A stretch of 64,000 nt of DNA from Hemileia vastatrix (Eukaryota; Basidiomycota; Pucciniomycetes; Pucciniales; Zaghouaniaceae), in assembly GCA_030280995.1 (NCBI GenBank), contig JASXTE010000005.1, forward strand, positions 1,364,001 to 1,428,000, in the 5' to 3' direction. Shown piece by piece: positions 21,301 through 33,230 of this stretch (position 1 is the first letter of the stretch; each line of letters begins with the position of its first letter). Under the pieces are notes generated by a model. It worked only from the letters and a program-made list of their open reading frames with translations. It did no database searches and was not told where the DNA came from. Position numbers and translations under genes: made by a program.

Positions 21301-24300
21301 ACAAAAAATTAATCAAATGGTAAATTTAAATGACACAGAAAGATCAAATTCCAGTGGAAATGTTTATAAGAAATCCCTTTTGAGTTTAAGAAGATTTGCT
21401 GTATGCCTACTCTCAATTATAAAAGTGTCCAGCACAAGTTTGGCCAAACTTGTGCTGGACACTTTTGGTTGCATGAAGTCATATGAGATAAATTCTCTCT
21501 ATGGCAATAAAAATGATATTTAACTCAATTATTGAAGTAAAGAATGTTTCATATTGTAAAATTGTCCCCTGGATGTCTGTCCAAACCTCAGTTCAAAATT
21601 TGTTAGCTATACATAAAAGTAAGTTTAGACCAAGTCTTGACCTAGGGGTCCCCAACTGTCCCAACACCACTTCTGGATCTTGATAGTAAAAATTTTACTT
21701 GTATTTTTTATTTTGTATTTGATCCCATATATTTTCATTTTACTTTTCTATTACTCTTTTTAAATTTAAATATCAATTTAATTTTTTAAAAACTAAACAT
21801 ATTCATATTTTTTTAACTTTATATAATAATATTATTAAAGTTGTAACATCACCAATTTTGCATTTGGCATGCAGGTTTTTGATATACTAGAAACATTAAT
21901 AATATATATGGTGACAAAAAATGAATTATAAGATAAATATGAATGATAAAAAAAAGTTAAAAACCCAATAGAAATGTGAAAAACAAAAAACTGATGTACT
22001 GAGAAACACTTCCACCCTAGCTACTCTCCATCATAAAAGTGTCCAGCACAAGTTCGGCCGAACTTGTGCTGGACACTTTTGTTCAGGTGCAGTCAGATGG
22101 GATCAATTCTCTCTGTAGAAATTAAATTAAAAAAAATTCTAAATAATTACATTATAAGTAGTTTGGTATGCCTGAATAATCCACCTTGAGTTTTTCCAAA
22201 CCTCAGGTGAAAAATTTTTTATCTTTAAAAAAAATTAAATTTTATCAAATTTAGCCCTGATGGCACCCATTTGTTTAAACACCTCTACTGGCTCTTGAAA
22301 GCAGGAATTTCTCTTGAATTTTTCTTTTTCATATTTGATCTCTTTTACTTTACTTTTTTATCACTCATGTTACATTTGGATATTAATTTATAATTTTGGA
22401 AAAGAAATCATTTTCATATTTTTTTAACATTTTTTAATAATATTATAAAAGGTGTAATATAACATGGCATGCATTTGGTGCACAAGTTTTTTCTGTACTA
22501 ACAAAATTAATAAAATTCTAATGACAAAAAATTAATCAGATAATAAAATATGAATAACACAGAAAGATCAAATACCATTTGACATGTTTTAAAAAAATAA
22601 CAGTTGCACTGAAGAAGACCTGCACCCTAGCTACTCTACATCATAAAAGTGTCCAGCACAAGTTTGGCCGAACTTGTGCTGGACACTTTTGGTCAGGTGC
22701 AGTCAGATGGGATCAATTCTCTCTATGGAAATAAAAAAAATTATTTGATAAGAAACTTCACTAGATGTAGTTTGATATAGCTGAATTATCCACCTAGAGT
22801 TCATCCAAACCACAGGTACACCATTTTTTATCTTTAAAAAACAATCAATTAAGTACAATTTATCCCTGACGGCTCTCATTTGCTTCAACATCTCTACTGG
22901 CCTTTGATATTAGCAATAATACTTGGATTTCTTTTTTCATATTTGATCGCTTTAAATTAATTTTTTATTCCTCATATTGCTCTTGGATATCAATTAATAA
23001 ATTTTAAAATAAATTATTTTAATATTTTTATACATTTTTTTAATAATATTATAAAATGTGTAACATCACTCAGTATGCATTTGGCACACAATTTTTTGCT
23101 ATACTTATATAATTAATAATATAATTAAGACAAAAAATTAATCAAACAATATGTATGAGTGAGGCACAAAGATAAAATACCAGTAGACATGTATGTAAGA
23201 AATGCCAGATGAACAGAAGAAAAATTCTACCCCAGCCGCTCTCCATCATAGAAGTGTCCAGCACAAGCTCGGCCAAACTTGTGCTGGACACTTTTGGTCA
23301 TGTGCAGTCAGATGGGATCAATTCTCTGTATGGCAACAAAAATTTTTTTTTATCAAATTTCACTAGAAGTAGTTTGGTTTAGCTGAATCATCCACCTGCT
23401 GTTCTGCCCAATATCAGGTGTATAATTTTTTATCTTTAAAGAAAAGGTCACTTATTACAATTAAGCCCTGATGGCTCCCATTTGCTTTAACACCTCTACT
23501 GGCTCTTGATAGCAGGAATTTTACCAGTATTTTTTTCATATTTTAACTCTTTGACTTTTATTTTACTCTTTTATTCCTCTTTTTACTTTTAAATTTCAAT
23601 TTAATTTTTGTAAAACTATTCCTTTCCATATTTCTTTACATCTATTTTAAAAAATTATTGAAGGTATAATTTCACATGGTATGCATTTGGCACACAAGTT
23701 TTTGCTATACTAATAACATTAATAATATAATGGCGATAAAATATTAATCAGATGATAAATATGAAAGATACAGAATGATCAAATACCAGTAGAAATGTTT
23801 ATGAGAAATACAAGATGAACGAACTGAAGAAAATTTCCACCCAAGCTACTCTCCATCATAAAAGTGTCCAGCACAAGTTCGGCCAAACTTGTGCTGGACA
23901 CTTTTGGTCACGTGCAGTCAGATGGGATCAATTCTCTATATGGCAACAAAAAACATTTTTTTATTAAACTTCACTACAAGCAGTTTTGTTTAGCTGAATC
24001 ATCCACCTGTTGTTCTTCCCAACCTCAGGTGTATAATTTTTTATCTTTAAAAAAAAGGTCACTTATTAAAATTTAGCCCTGATGGCTCCCATTTTTTTCA
24101 ACACTTCTACTGGCTCTTGAGAGCAAGAATTTTACTAGTATTTTGTTTTTCATAGTTGATCTCTTTGAGATTAATTTTACCTTTTTATCCCTCATAATGC
24201 TTTTGTATATCAATTTATTTTTTGTAAAACAAATCATTTTCATATTTTTTTACCTTTATTTAATAATATTATAAAAGGTGTAACATCACCCGGTATGCAT

Positions 24301-25095
24301 TTGGCACACGAGTTTTTGCTATACTTATAATATTAATAATATAATGGTGACAATAAATTAATTAAATGATATATATGAGTGAGGTACAAAGATCAAGTAC
24401 CAATGGACATGTTTATAAGAAATACCAGATTAACTGAAGAAAAATTCTACCCTAGCTACTCTCCGTCATAAATGTGTCCAGCACAAGTTCGGCCAAACTT
24501 GTGCTGGACACTTTTTGTCACATGCAGTCTGGTGTGATCAATTCTCTCTCAATCATTGAACTAGAAGTTTTTTGATATGGCTAAATGGTTATGCTGAAGT
24601 TTATTTAAACCTCAGATTGGCACTTTTTTGTTTTTTAAAAAAGCAATTATAGTCCAAGTTTAGCCTCACTGATGGACATTTGCCCCAACATGTCTACTTG
24701 CTCTTGATGGCAGTATATTTATTTTAATTTTTTATTTCATATTTGATTCCTTTAATTTTACCTTTCTATCCCTCATATTGCTTTTGTATATCAATTTATT
24801 TTTTGTAAAACAAATCATTTTCATATTTTTTTACCTTTATTTAATAATATTATAAAAGGTGTAACATCACCCAGTATGCATTTGGCACACGAGTTTTTGC
24901 TATACTTATAATATTAAAACATAATGGTGACAAAAAATCAATCAAATGATAAATATGAGTGAGGCACAAAGATTAAATGCCAGTGGACATGTTTATAAGA
25001 AATACCAGATGAACTGAAGAAAAATTCCACCCTAGCTAACCTCCATCATAAAAGTGTCCAGCACAAGTTCGGCGGAACTTGTGCTGGACACTTTT
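18385..25095. repeat. Twelve-unit ~606-bp tandem array with 46-bp palindromes (Palin-1)
   Basis: Palindromes start at 18,385, 18,991, 19,594, 20,206, 20,815, 21,421, 22,035, 22,645, 23,249, 23,860, 24,470 and 25,050. Spacing is 603-614 bp except the last (580). Arms read AAAAGTGTCCAGCACAAG and its reverse complement around a ten-base centre such as TTCGGCCGAA or TTTGGCCAAA. The copies at 21,421 and 22,035 are perfect palindromes with different centres. Each unit also carries a weaker second inverted repeat (CCACCTG..CAGGTGG type), the motif GATGGGATCAATTCTCT after the hairpin, and CCCTAGCTACTCTCCATCAT before it. Short open frames through these units are repeat translations, not genes. Confidence 0.92.
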
Positions 25096-26141
25096 GGTCA
25101 CATGCAGTCTGATGTGATCAATTCTCTCTATTGCAATGAAGATGAATTTTTCTTCAATAATTGCACTAGAAGTTGTTTGATATGGCAAAATTGTCATCCT
25201 GAAGTTTTGGTAAAGCTCCAGTGGATTTTTTTTTATTTTAACAAAAAAGAAATTATAGTCCAAGTTTAGTGCCACTGGTGGGCATTCACCCCATCATGTC
25301 TACTTGCTCTTGATGGCAGGAATTTTACTTTAATTTTTTATTTCATATTTAATCCCTTTAATTTTACCTTTTTATCCCTCATATTGCTTTTGGATATCAA
25401 TTTATTTTTTTTAAAACAAATCATTTTCATATTTTTTTACCTTTATTTAATAATATTATAAAAGGTGTAACATCACCCGGTATGCATTTGGCACACGAGT
25501 TTTTGCTATACTTATAATATTAATAACATAATGGTGACAAAAATCAATCAAATGATAAATATGAGTGAGGCACAAAGGTCAAATACCAATTAATCAATAG
25601 TTCTTTTTAATATTATAAATTTTTTGATTAAATAAAATGGTAATAATGAATTATATTTTTTATCCACAATTCCACTCTACTGATTCCCACTGCACAAAAA
25701 GGGTTCACTTGGTCCTTTCTTTACTGCTTGTGCATATATTTTCTTGCCCACAGTACTACAATTTTTTTTAGTGATTATCCCACATCTGATTCAGGAATAC
25801 TTTTAAACAATATAAGTTTTTTTTAAAAAAGACCTTATCATATCCAATATCCCACAAAAAATACAACCTGTTTTTGTATTAAAGCCCATTAATTATTAAG
25901 AAATTGTTAAAATAATTAGATTAGACCCTGGCACAGCTAGATCCATACCAACCGACCTAAAGTCTTTTCAATATTGAAAACAATTAAATAAAATTATGAT
26001 ATCATACTAAATTATGGGCACCAACCATAATTCAGCACTTCTCATTTGCTCTGCTACAAAATGAGTGCATGTAGCATTTTTCTAACGTCGGACTGTTTTT
26101 CTTCCTTCCCTCACACCTTTAGTCCAGAATGAAAATTTAGT

Positions 26142-26620
26142 ATGAGTTTTGGTCAAAATGGTTTGCCAGTGTTATCTGTATGCAATATGAATTCATATTG
26201 CATATTTCTATTTATGCATAAAATATACTCGTTAAGCATCATTTTTTTTGCATTTTTCATTCATTATGCATATTTATGCATATTCATATGCATATTCATT
26301 ATAAAGATTTATATGCATATTAATATATTTTATTCATATACGTATATGCACCTTTTTTTTGCATATTCAATATGCATATTTTTAATGCATATTCAATATG
26401 CATATTTTTATGCATATTCAATATGCATATTTTTTATGCATAACCACTATGCATATTTTTTATGCATATTTTTATGCATATTTATTCTTCATAGTCATTA
26501 TGCATACACTTTGGATAGGCAATTCACATCAATTTTTAGCATGCAATAAGTATCCACCATGCAAATTCAAATGCATATGCATCTATATCATACATGCAAC
26601 ATATATTCAAGTTTAATATT
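26142..26620. repeat. ATGCAT-rich low-complexity tract (Palin-1)
   Basis: Dense short repeats of ATGCATATT and TTCAATATGCATA. The open frames here are low-complexity Tyr/His/Ile/Met strings and not credible genes. The reverse-complement version is in Palin-2 at about 46,770-47,230. Self-complementary ATGCAT cores make the tract prone to forming small hairpins. Confidence 0.8.
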
Positions 26621-26887
26621 TAAATATTAAGGTATGCTAAGTGATGTTGTTCAACCTTTTGCCAAACCTGAGATTAACTGATGTTCAATGTGGTTCTTAA
26701 GCTCTGCTCAAGGAGGGATTGTTCTGGATTCAATCTGTGACAGTTTATTTTTTCAATGTTTTTTCATCATATTTAAAAACATCTTTCTGATAGTTTCAGG
26801 ATGGTTTCCCAACAGTTTCCTGACAAATTCCTAATAGTTTCAAAAAGAGGGAACTGCTAGCAGTTCAGCCCCAGATTTCCTGTGGTG

Positions 26888-27049
26888 TTTGGTCCTGTTT
26901 CTCTCACTGGACTCTCTAATTCAGAAATCATCTAATTCAACTCAGGAGCCAGAAAGTTAACTTATTAAATGGAATCAAATGCTTTGACATGTCACCTTAT
27001 GGTTTATAAAAACAACGGCTTGCTTCTTTTGTTGCTCTTGGTCTCTCTT
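26888..27049. other. Unassigned spacer between Palin-1 and the copia remnant
   Basis: Short AT-rich stretch, probably the decayed 5' continuation of the copia element. No readable domain. Confidence 0.4.
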
Positions 27050-28804
27050 CTTCCCTTTCTCCTGGAATTATTGACTGTGAAGAATGCCATCTCGGCAAAA
27101 ATGTCTGTAAACATACATTTCTTCCAACTGACCAATATCCTGAGCCGTTAGAAATTGTTGTCTCTGATGTTTTGCGTCCTTTTGAAGTGTAAGCTTTTAA
27201 TAATGCACAATAAATAGTCTCCTTTTTTTGATGTGAAGGCCTGCTATTCTGATATTGAGATCATTCAATAAAAATATGTAAATTATGATGCTTTTATATG
27301 ATTTCACTTAAAAATGAGCAGTTGACAGGTTTCAAGCTGAAGATTCTTTGCTCTGATAATAGTGGTGAATATCTCAATCAGAAGATGCAGAAATATCTGT
27401 CTCAAAATTTAATTCAGTGGGAACATATAATGCCTTATTATTCTGAACAAAATGGGGTTACTTAACAGTGCAACAGAACTATTTTTGAGATAGGCAGAAC
27501 AATAATTTATGAAAGTGGTTTGTCAAAAAAAAAATTGAGTGCAGCATTTCTGTGAACATCAAATCTTTATAATCAAATTCCCAATTCAATTTCTCTATCT
27601 GTAACTCCCTATAAAGCAATGTTAAAGAAGAAGCCTCAACTTGATTTATCACACTTTTTTGGGGGAGTGGCTTTTGTTCATGTTCCTCAATCTCAACAGT
27701 TGAAGCTGGATGTAAGGGAAGTAAAATGTTATGTGGTTGTGTTTGCTAAAGGTTGTAAAGGTTTGATTTATTGGGATAAAGCAAATAATAAGCTTATTCA
27801 ATCTGCTTTTGCTGAATTTCCTTCCCAAGCAACAATTAAAAAAGTGTCTGAAAATCACTCTAACCCATAATCAAGTAATCAAATTGCTGAGCAGACTCAA
27901 GAAAAAAATCATGTAATCCCTTCTTCAGAAAAGCATGGTCTCCCCTTTATTTTAAACTCATTAACTCTTGGTGATTTTCAACTTGATAAGAAAATACTGG
28001 ATCAAGATTCTGTTGGAGCTGAAATTCAAAACACTTGCTTAAAATTATCCCTTGAAGCACCAAGAACATATAAGCAAGCTATGAAAGTTCAAGAGAGTCA
28101 CCAGTGGTCTTTAGCATGCAAAAATGAGCTTGAGAATCTTTAAAAAAGAATGTATGGTCACTTTTTAAGCCCCAACCAGGTGTTTGAGTTCCTGGAGCAT
28201 GATGGGCTTTTGCTATCAAACATGGTCTTTCAGCTAATGACCTTAAATGTTTCAAGGAACACTATGGAGCAAAAGGTTTTTTTCAGAAATATGACCATGA
28301 TTTTCACAAGACCTTTGCTTCTAAATTTACCTTCACCTATCTACATCTTATCTTTACTCTGGCAGCTAAATTTAATTGATTTTTTTACTCTTTTGATGTT
28401 GTTGCAGCATATTTAAATAGTCCTATTGAAGAAGTTTATTTTTTGTCTCCTGAAGGACTTGAAAAAAATGATGGCTCTTTGGTATGTTGCTTCATAAAAC
28501 CCTTTATGGGACTAAGCAAGCAGCAAGATGTTTATGGAAATTCATTGCACAAAAGCTGAAGAATTTAGATTATGAACGTAGTTTTTTTGATAATTCATTC
28601 TATGTTTTGAAGAATAATTTGGGTTCATCTGTTATCAGGCTTCATGTTAATGATGGAATAGTGACATGTGATTCTCAAAAATCATTGAAGAAGTGGGAGA
28701 GAGATTTTTCTGGAGTTTATGAAATAAAATGGAAGGAAAAGGTAGATAGGATTGTATACTTGGATGTGGAAAGATTGGAGGATGGGTTTATTTTGTCTCA
28801 AACA
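27050..28804 (+). pseudogene. Ty1/copia gag-pol remnant (integrase and reverse transcriptase)
   Basis: Decayed copia polyprotein in several frames. It opens with a GAG-pre-integrase zinc end (DCEECHLGKNVCKHTF, then PLEIVVSDVLRPFE) near 27,065-27,190. Integrase core follows at about 27,330-27,550 (SDNSGEYLNQKM) and its C-terminal part at 27,600-27,870 (LDLSHFFGGVAFVHVPQ; readable as K-x-D-x-S-H-x-R-x-F-G). RT pieces begin near 28,060 (RTYKQAMKVQESHQW) and include AKGFFQKYDHDFHKTFA and FDVVAAYLNSP. They end near 28,800 after LYGTKQAARCLW and LDVERLEDGF. Numerous stops and frameshifts; no LTR of its own seen. The Gyp-B 5' LTR begins at 28,805 inside RT, so Gyp-B inserted into this older element. 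Confidence 0.87.
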
Positions 28805-29867
28805 TGGTGGTCTTCCAACATTGGCAGAGGCCTTTGTTGGTCTTTTTGGTGCTGTTGTGTATGTATTAATTAAAATTGTTCAAAGAACAAGGTGTTATTC
28901 TAGTTTTATTTAGTGAATTTCGGGACTATAGGTATGTGGGTGCTACCATTGGATAGCCCTGGTTTTTCTCTATATTTGATGTCTTGTTGATAGTTTTCAT
29001 ATTCCAAGTTTTAGGTGATCATTTCCTCATTTTTCATTTCTAAATGATAGCTGTTTAATTTTGTTTTTTGTTTTATGGGATAGCCTTAAGTATCAGGGTT
29101 AAGTACTTAGTACAATTAAGTAGATCTAATTTGGCTCTATATTTTATGTCTCAATGTTTTCATAGCTTAATTTTGTGTTTTAAGGGTTTTAGTAGTCATG
29201 GTGGATTTTTTTAAGTATTTTGGGCTTTATTACATGTTTTTGGTGGTTTTCTGGCTTCAGGGAGGTCCGCCTGCCTTGGTAATAGAAGGCTGGTGTGCGT
29301 TTCTAGAGGGTTTTTATTCAATTTGGCTTCCAAAAGCACCAAATTAGTTGCTGTGCATGGATATTCAGATAGGTGGTCTGTGTGTACATACTGAATAAGA
29401 CAGTTTTGGGGCAACTTTAATTATCATACAACCATCTGATAGTTATATCACTTTTTCCCACTCAGTTCTCACTGTTTTTTAGCCACAATTAGCTGTGTTT
29501 ATTGCAAGTTTAGTTCTTCATTTAACTCAACTTTAGCAACCAATTTCTCTGTTGTAGCTTTGCAACCTACATCAAGTATTTTTGCTGTGTTTGTGTAACA
29601 AGTGCACTGTGTCTTTGGTTTCTGGTGTGTATTTCTCTGCATTCAAGGTTTTCTGGTTCTTTGGTTCTCAGTGGTCTGCTATTGGCTACTGTCTTGACTT
29701 GTAAAGCAGTCAAGAAGTGTGTTGGGAGGGGTATTGTAACAGTCTCTAATTTGCTGTTGCAAATAAATCTCACCTGGTATTTCTCAAAGGGACAGGAGTT
29801 TTTCTCTCCAGTTTTACTCCAAATCCCTTGGTCAAAGCCTATAGTTAGTACTATAGGATTGTCTACA
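28805..29867 (+). repeat. Gyp-B copy 2 5' LTR
   Basis: Begins TGGTGGTCTTCCAACATTGG (a small variant of TGTGGTC) and ends GGATTGTCTACA. It is collinear with the LTRs at 4997, 9600 and 40,555. It includes the uninterrupted stretch AAATGATAGCTGTTTAA near 29,045, which is the pre-insertion version of the site split at 40,798/56,275. Confidence 0.88.
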
Positions 29868-29871
29868 TTTC

Positions 29872-29889
29872 TGGCCCCCAATGTTGGGG
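29872..29889 (+). promoter_or_regulatory. Gyp-B primer-binding site
   Basis: TGGCCCCCAATGTTGGGG starts 4 bases after the LTR end and aligns with TGGCGCCCAACATGGGG in Gyp-C (58,174). It should pair with a tRNA 3' end of TTGGGNGCCA. The tRNA is not identified. Confidence 0.7.
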
Positions 29890-32160
29890 GAGGATTTGTT
29901 AGCTTTTTTGACTTTCTTTACTTTTGAACTCTTTTCTGTGGTTGGAGATTTGTTTTCTGGAATCTATTGGACCACGGCTTCTGGACCCTCTCTCTATAGT
30001 GGTGGTAGTAGCACTGTTGTTGCTACTGAGGATGGCAATCCTCCTTTTTCTGTTAGGCCTTCTGTCAGGATCAAGTCCTGGAAGGGCCCTATGTTTATGG
30101 GGGAGGATGTGAAGTTGTTTCTGGAGCTGTTTGAGGCTTCTGGGAATGTAGATGGTGCTTCTCACCTGGACATGGTGAAGTAAGTCATTTTCTATATTGT
30201 TGACAGGGCTCTGGTGAAGGAAGTGGCTTCTATGGAGGGTTATAAGAGAAAGGATTTGAAAAAGTTGTGTCTTCAGATAACAGACAGGTGGGGATCCAGG
30301 TCTCTATGGTGGATCTCAATATGATTGCAAGTGAATGGCAATATTATGGAGGGGTGGACAACCTGAATACTTATAGAAGGTTTCTGGCTCAGTTGGAGCC
30401 AGTGGTGGATTATATGGTGGATATCCAGGAGTTGGAGAGTATTGACTCTTCAAGGGGTATTTTCTGGTCTTCTCTGGCCAGGAATTTCAGAATTGATGTG
30501 CTGAAGGAGTTGGAAAGGAAGGATAAGATTAAGATTCTTCCTAATGGAAATAAGAAATTTCCTGCTCTTTCTGTAATGAAGGAGTTTGTGGAGGGTCATC
30601 TGAAACTGTTGGCAGTGGATTCTTGCCAAGAAGCTAGAACTAAGTATGTTAGCAAGGTCAGTGAAGATTTTGCTAAAGATGTGGAGGAATCTAGGAAGAA
30701 GGAAAGTGTAAAAAATGGAAATGCTCCTAAGAAGCCTAAAGAGGTTGATCCAGTAGTGGAACAGCTGGCTGATCTGAAAAAAAAGCTACATATTTTTTCA
30801 GGAGGCTCAGAAGGCCAATAAGGCTCCTTCTCAGCCTAGAGATTTTGAAAGGAGGGCTGGTAGGAGTGATTCTTGGATCTGCTCTAATTGCAGAAGGAAG
30901 TGCCACAAGTTCAATGATTGTTGGGCACTGAATAGGGATGTGTCTGAAGGGAAGGTGGAATTAGATGGGAAAGTGTTCAAGTTCCCAGCTGATTCTTGTG
31001 TGAAGCTTAATGATGGTCAGCCTCCAGTGGACTTGGTGAGGAGAGACATAATGTCAACTCAAGGAGGCCAAGGTTTAAAGAGTTGCCTATTTAGGCTTCT
31101 TTATCTGGTAAAGGTGGAGATTATCGAAAGGGCAAGGGTAAAGAGGCTAATAGAGTCTCATTTACATCTTCTTTTGGTGGTTAGGAGTTGTATTCTTGTG
31201 GTGAAAATTCAAGTGGGGAATGCTTGGCTGGTGTTTATGATGAGGAAGCAGAAAAGGTGAGAAGGCCTAAGAGCAGTTCTCAGGCCCAACCAAAGCCTAA
31301 GGCTTCAAAGGTGGATCCTAAGCTGAGTGCAGCTAGGAAGAAGTACAGCAAAGAGGAGCAGTATAAAATGCAGAAGGGTATAGCTGATATGGCCCCCCCT
31401 ATTTTTGGAGCATCGGACATGAATGGTTAGCCAATGCCTATGGATGTTGATTCTAATTCTGAGAAGAATGTACCTTTGGATTCTTTACTAAAGCCTGCTG
31501 GAGTTAGAGAGTCCGGTAAGGGATCTGGTTTGGTTCCTGTTGATGGTAAATATGTGGGTAGTTCAGTTCCTCAAGAATTTTCTAGGACCAAAGTAGTGAA
31601 GAAAAGGGCTCACTTTGAGAGACCATTGGTTTTTGGACATGTTAATGCTATGGACTCTGTACTGGAAAGGAAGAATCAGGGTCAGGTTTCCCTTACTTAT
31701 GGGGAGTGGTATGCTATCAGTCCTGGGTTGGCTGATAGGCAGAAAAAGTTGTTGACCAGGAGAAGGATTTCTTCTGAGGAGGCAGAATACATTTTTGATT
31801 CTGCTGAAAAATTTGTTGAAGGGTTGGAAACTCATTTTTCTGCACCTCTGGGTTATGTCAATGTCACTCTGAATGGCAGGGAGGCTAGGGCATTGGTGGA
31901 TTCAGGTTCTCAGATTAACCTGATTTCCTTTTTTGAGGCTACTCATCTGGGCCTCCCCATCAAAACAGTTCTTTTGGAAGTTTGAGAGGGATTGGTGGCC
32001 ATGTCACTGAATTGGTTGGAACATCTGAGTTTGTGAAGTTAGATGTTGGTGGAGCCTCAGGGATGGTTCATTTTTATTTTTCCAAGGGAACAGTAAAAGC
32101 TGTTTTGGGTTGGCCATTCTTGATGGATTTTCAAGCAAGAATCGGCTATTAATTTGCTAT
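29890..32160 (+). pseudogene. Gyp-B copy 2 gag-protease (decayed)
   Basis: Homologous to the Gyp-C gag-protease. Readable blocks: SVRPSVRIKSWKGPMF near 30,055; SMEGYKRKDLKKL near 30,230; a long gag core from about 30,330 to 30,820. A CCHC knuckle CSNCRRKCHKFNDC lies near 30,879-30,920 (C-x2-C-x4-H-x4-C). An acidic linker follows, with MQKGIADMAPPIFGA near 31,370. The protease has ALVDSGSQINLIS near 31,890 with its catalytic Asp intact. A stop at 30,181, frameshifts near 30,825 and 31,080, a stop at 31,428 and a frameshift at 31,980 break it. Continuing protease sequence (FVKLDVGGASGMVHFYF, LGWPFLMDFQARIGY) runs to about 32,160. No clean start ATG is recognisable. Confidence 0.82.
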
Positions 32161-33230
32161 GGGAATCAGTTTGGAGTTGAAAAGTTAAGATGAGAGGATA
32201 GCTCACATGAGGTTATCATCCCCTGGAGAAGATGGTTGGGAGACCAGGCCTGGTTTGTCTTCAATGTCCCAGTGCATGGATTGTTGTAGGAGAAGAAAAG
32301 AATTGGGTGCTTCCTCTGGTTTTTTGGAGTGTGTCTCAGGCTCTAGTGGGAGTCTGTCTTTCTTAGAGTGATGAGGGCTGATCACCCAAGTGCTACAACC
32401 TCTCCCCAAGATGAGGAAAGCTTAGGTTCTAGTGGGTTAGCTCCCTTGGAGATATACCAAGTGGATTTTCAAATTTCTCTTTTTATTTTTCTCTTCTCTG
32501 CAAGGATTCTTAAAGTTTTTTATCAAGTATCTGTTCTCTCTTAAAATTCTCAATTATTTTTAATTAAAGCTCAAATAAGAAGATTGGTTATATATCTTTA
32601 CTGAAAGATATGCAGAAAAGCTGTGGAGTAGTGAGATTGGGGTCCAAAAGTCAATCCTCCCAATTGTGCACTGCTAAGGTTTCTTCTACACCTTTTAATA
32701 ACATTACCTTGTCCATGCCTGTGAGCACTGGGGAAACCCCTGGTTATTTTTGTAGATTAGAAGAAAAATCAAGCAGAGAAAATAAAAATTTCTAGATAAC
32801 TGAAGAAAATCAAGAAAAAAATCTAAAGATAATCAAAAAAGAAGATAAGAATTATTTTTTTGAAGATCATCAAGATAAATTTTTGGGCCTCCTGAATGAG
32901 GTTAAACTGCACAAAATTTTGAAGAAATAAGATCAGCAAGATCATTTTTTGAGCCTTGAGAATGAGGATAAACTGCACAATTTTAGAAGATGTGATTCAG
33001 CAGATGAATCATGATTTGAAGATTTAGAAGATGGAAGTGAAGATAAAGATGTAGAAATGTGGAAAAGTCTTGGAGTGGTGAGATGGGGGAATATAAGTAA
33101 GTTCTCCCAATTGTGCACCACTAGGGTTTCTTCTACACCTTTAAAAAACATTACCATGCCCACACATGTGAGAAATGGGGAAACCCTTGGTTTTTGTTTC
33201 ACGTCTGGTGGTGAAAATTTCCTGAAGATC
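32161..33230 (+). other. Protease-to-RT spacer of Gyp-B with a direct repeat
   Basis: Opens with a decayed Cys/Arg tail (CMDCCRRRKELGASSG) and then becomes AT-rich. A segment starting near 32,611 (translated GVVRLGSKSQSSQLC) recurs near 33,055 (GVVRWGNISKFSQLC). The motif ATAAACTGCACAA recurs near 32,905 and 32,970. The same segment is doubled in Gyp-C at 61,181 and 61,858. Confidence 0.65.

Larger units (their letters stand above)
16396..26887. mobile_element. Palin-1: 10.5-kb CACTA-like TIR element with a palindrome array
   Basis: Starts CACCACGGGAAAT and ends ATTTCCTGTGGTG, flanked by TTT on both sides (16,393-16,395 and 26,888-26,890). Three-base target duplications and CAC-type ends point to the CACTA (EnSpm/CMC) group of DNA transposons. 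Each end holds a TGCTAGCA palindrome about 24 bp in. Inside are an irregular left part (16.4-18.3 kb), a twelve-unit ~606-bp tandem array (18.1-25.1 kb), an ATGCAT-rich low-complexity tract (26.1-26.6 kb), and subterminal AGTTTC repeats near the right end. No frame looks like a transposase, so it is probably non-autonomous. Palin-2 (46,492-55,892) is a reverse-oriented copy. Confidence 0.85.

Noticed and set aside
18385..25095. Rho-independent terminators suggested by hairpins followed by TTTT
   Set aside because: Each hairpin is symmetric with AAAA before and TTTT after because it is a palindrome; this is not a bacterial sequence.
25036..25275. A 79-codon frame nearly identical to one at 48,113-48,352
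   Set aside because: The match comes from Palin-1 and Palin-2 being the same repeat. It crosses the palindrome and recurs in other units in broken form, so it is not a conserved gene.
26142..26616. Two overlapping frames of 72 and 135 codons
   Set aside because: They are translations of ATGCAT low-complexity DNA, with His/Tyr/Ala/Phe repeats; the inverted copy shows the same for the same reason.
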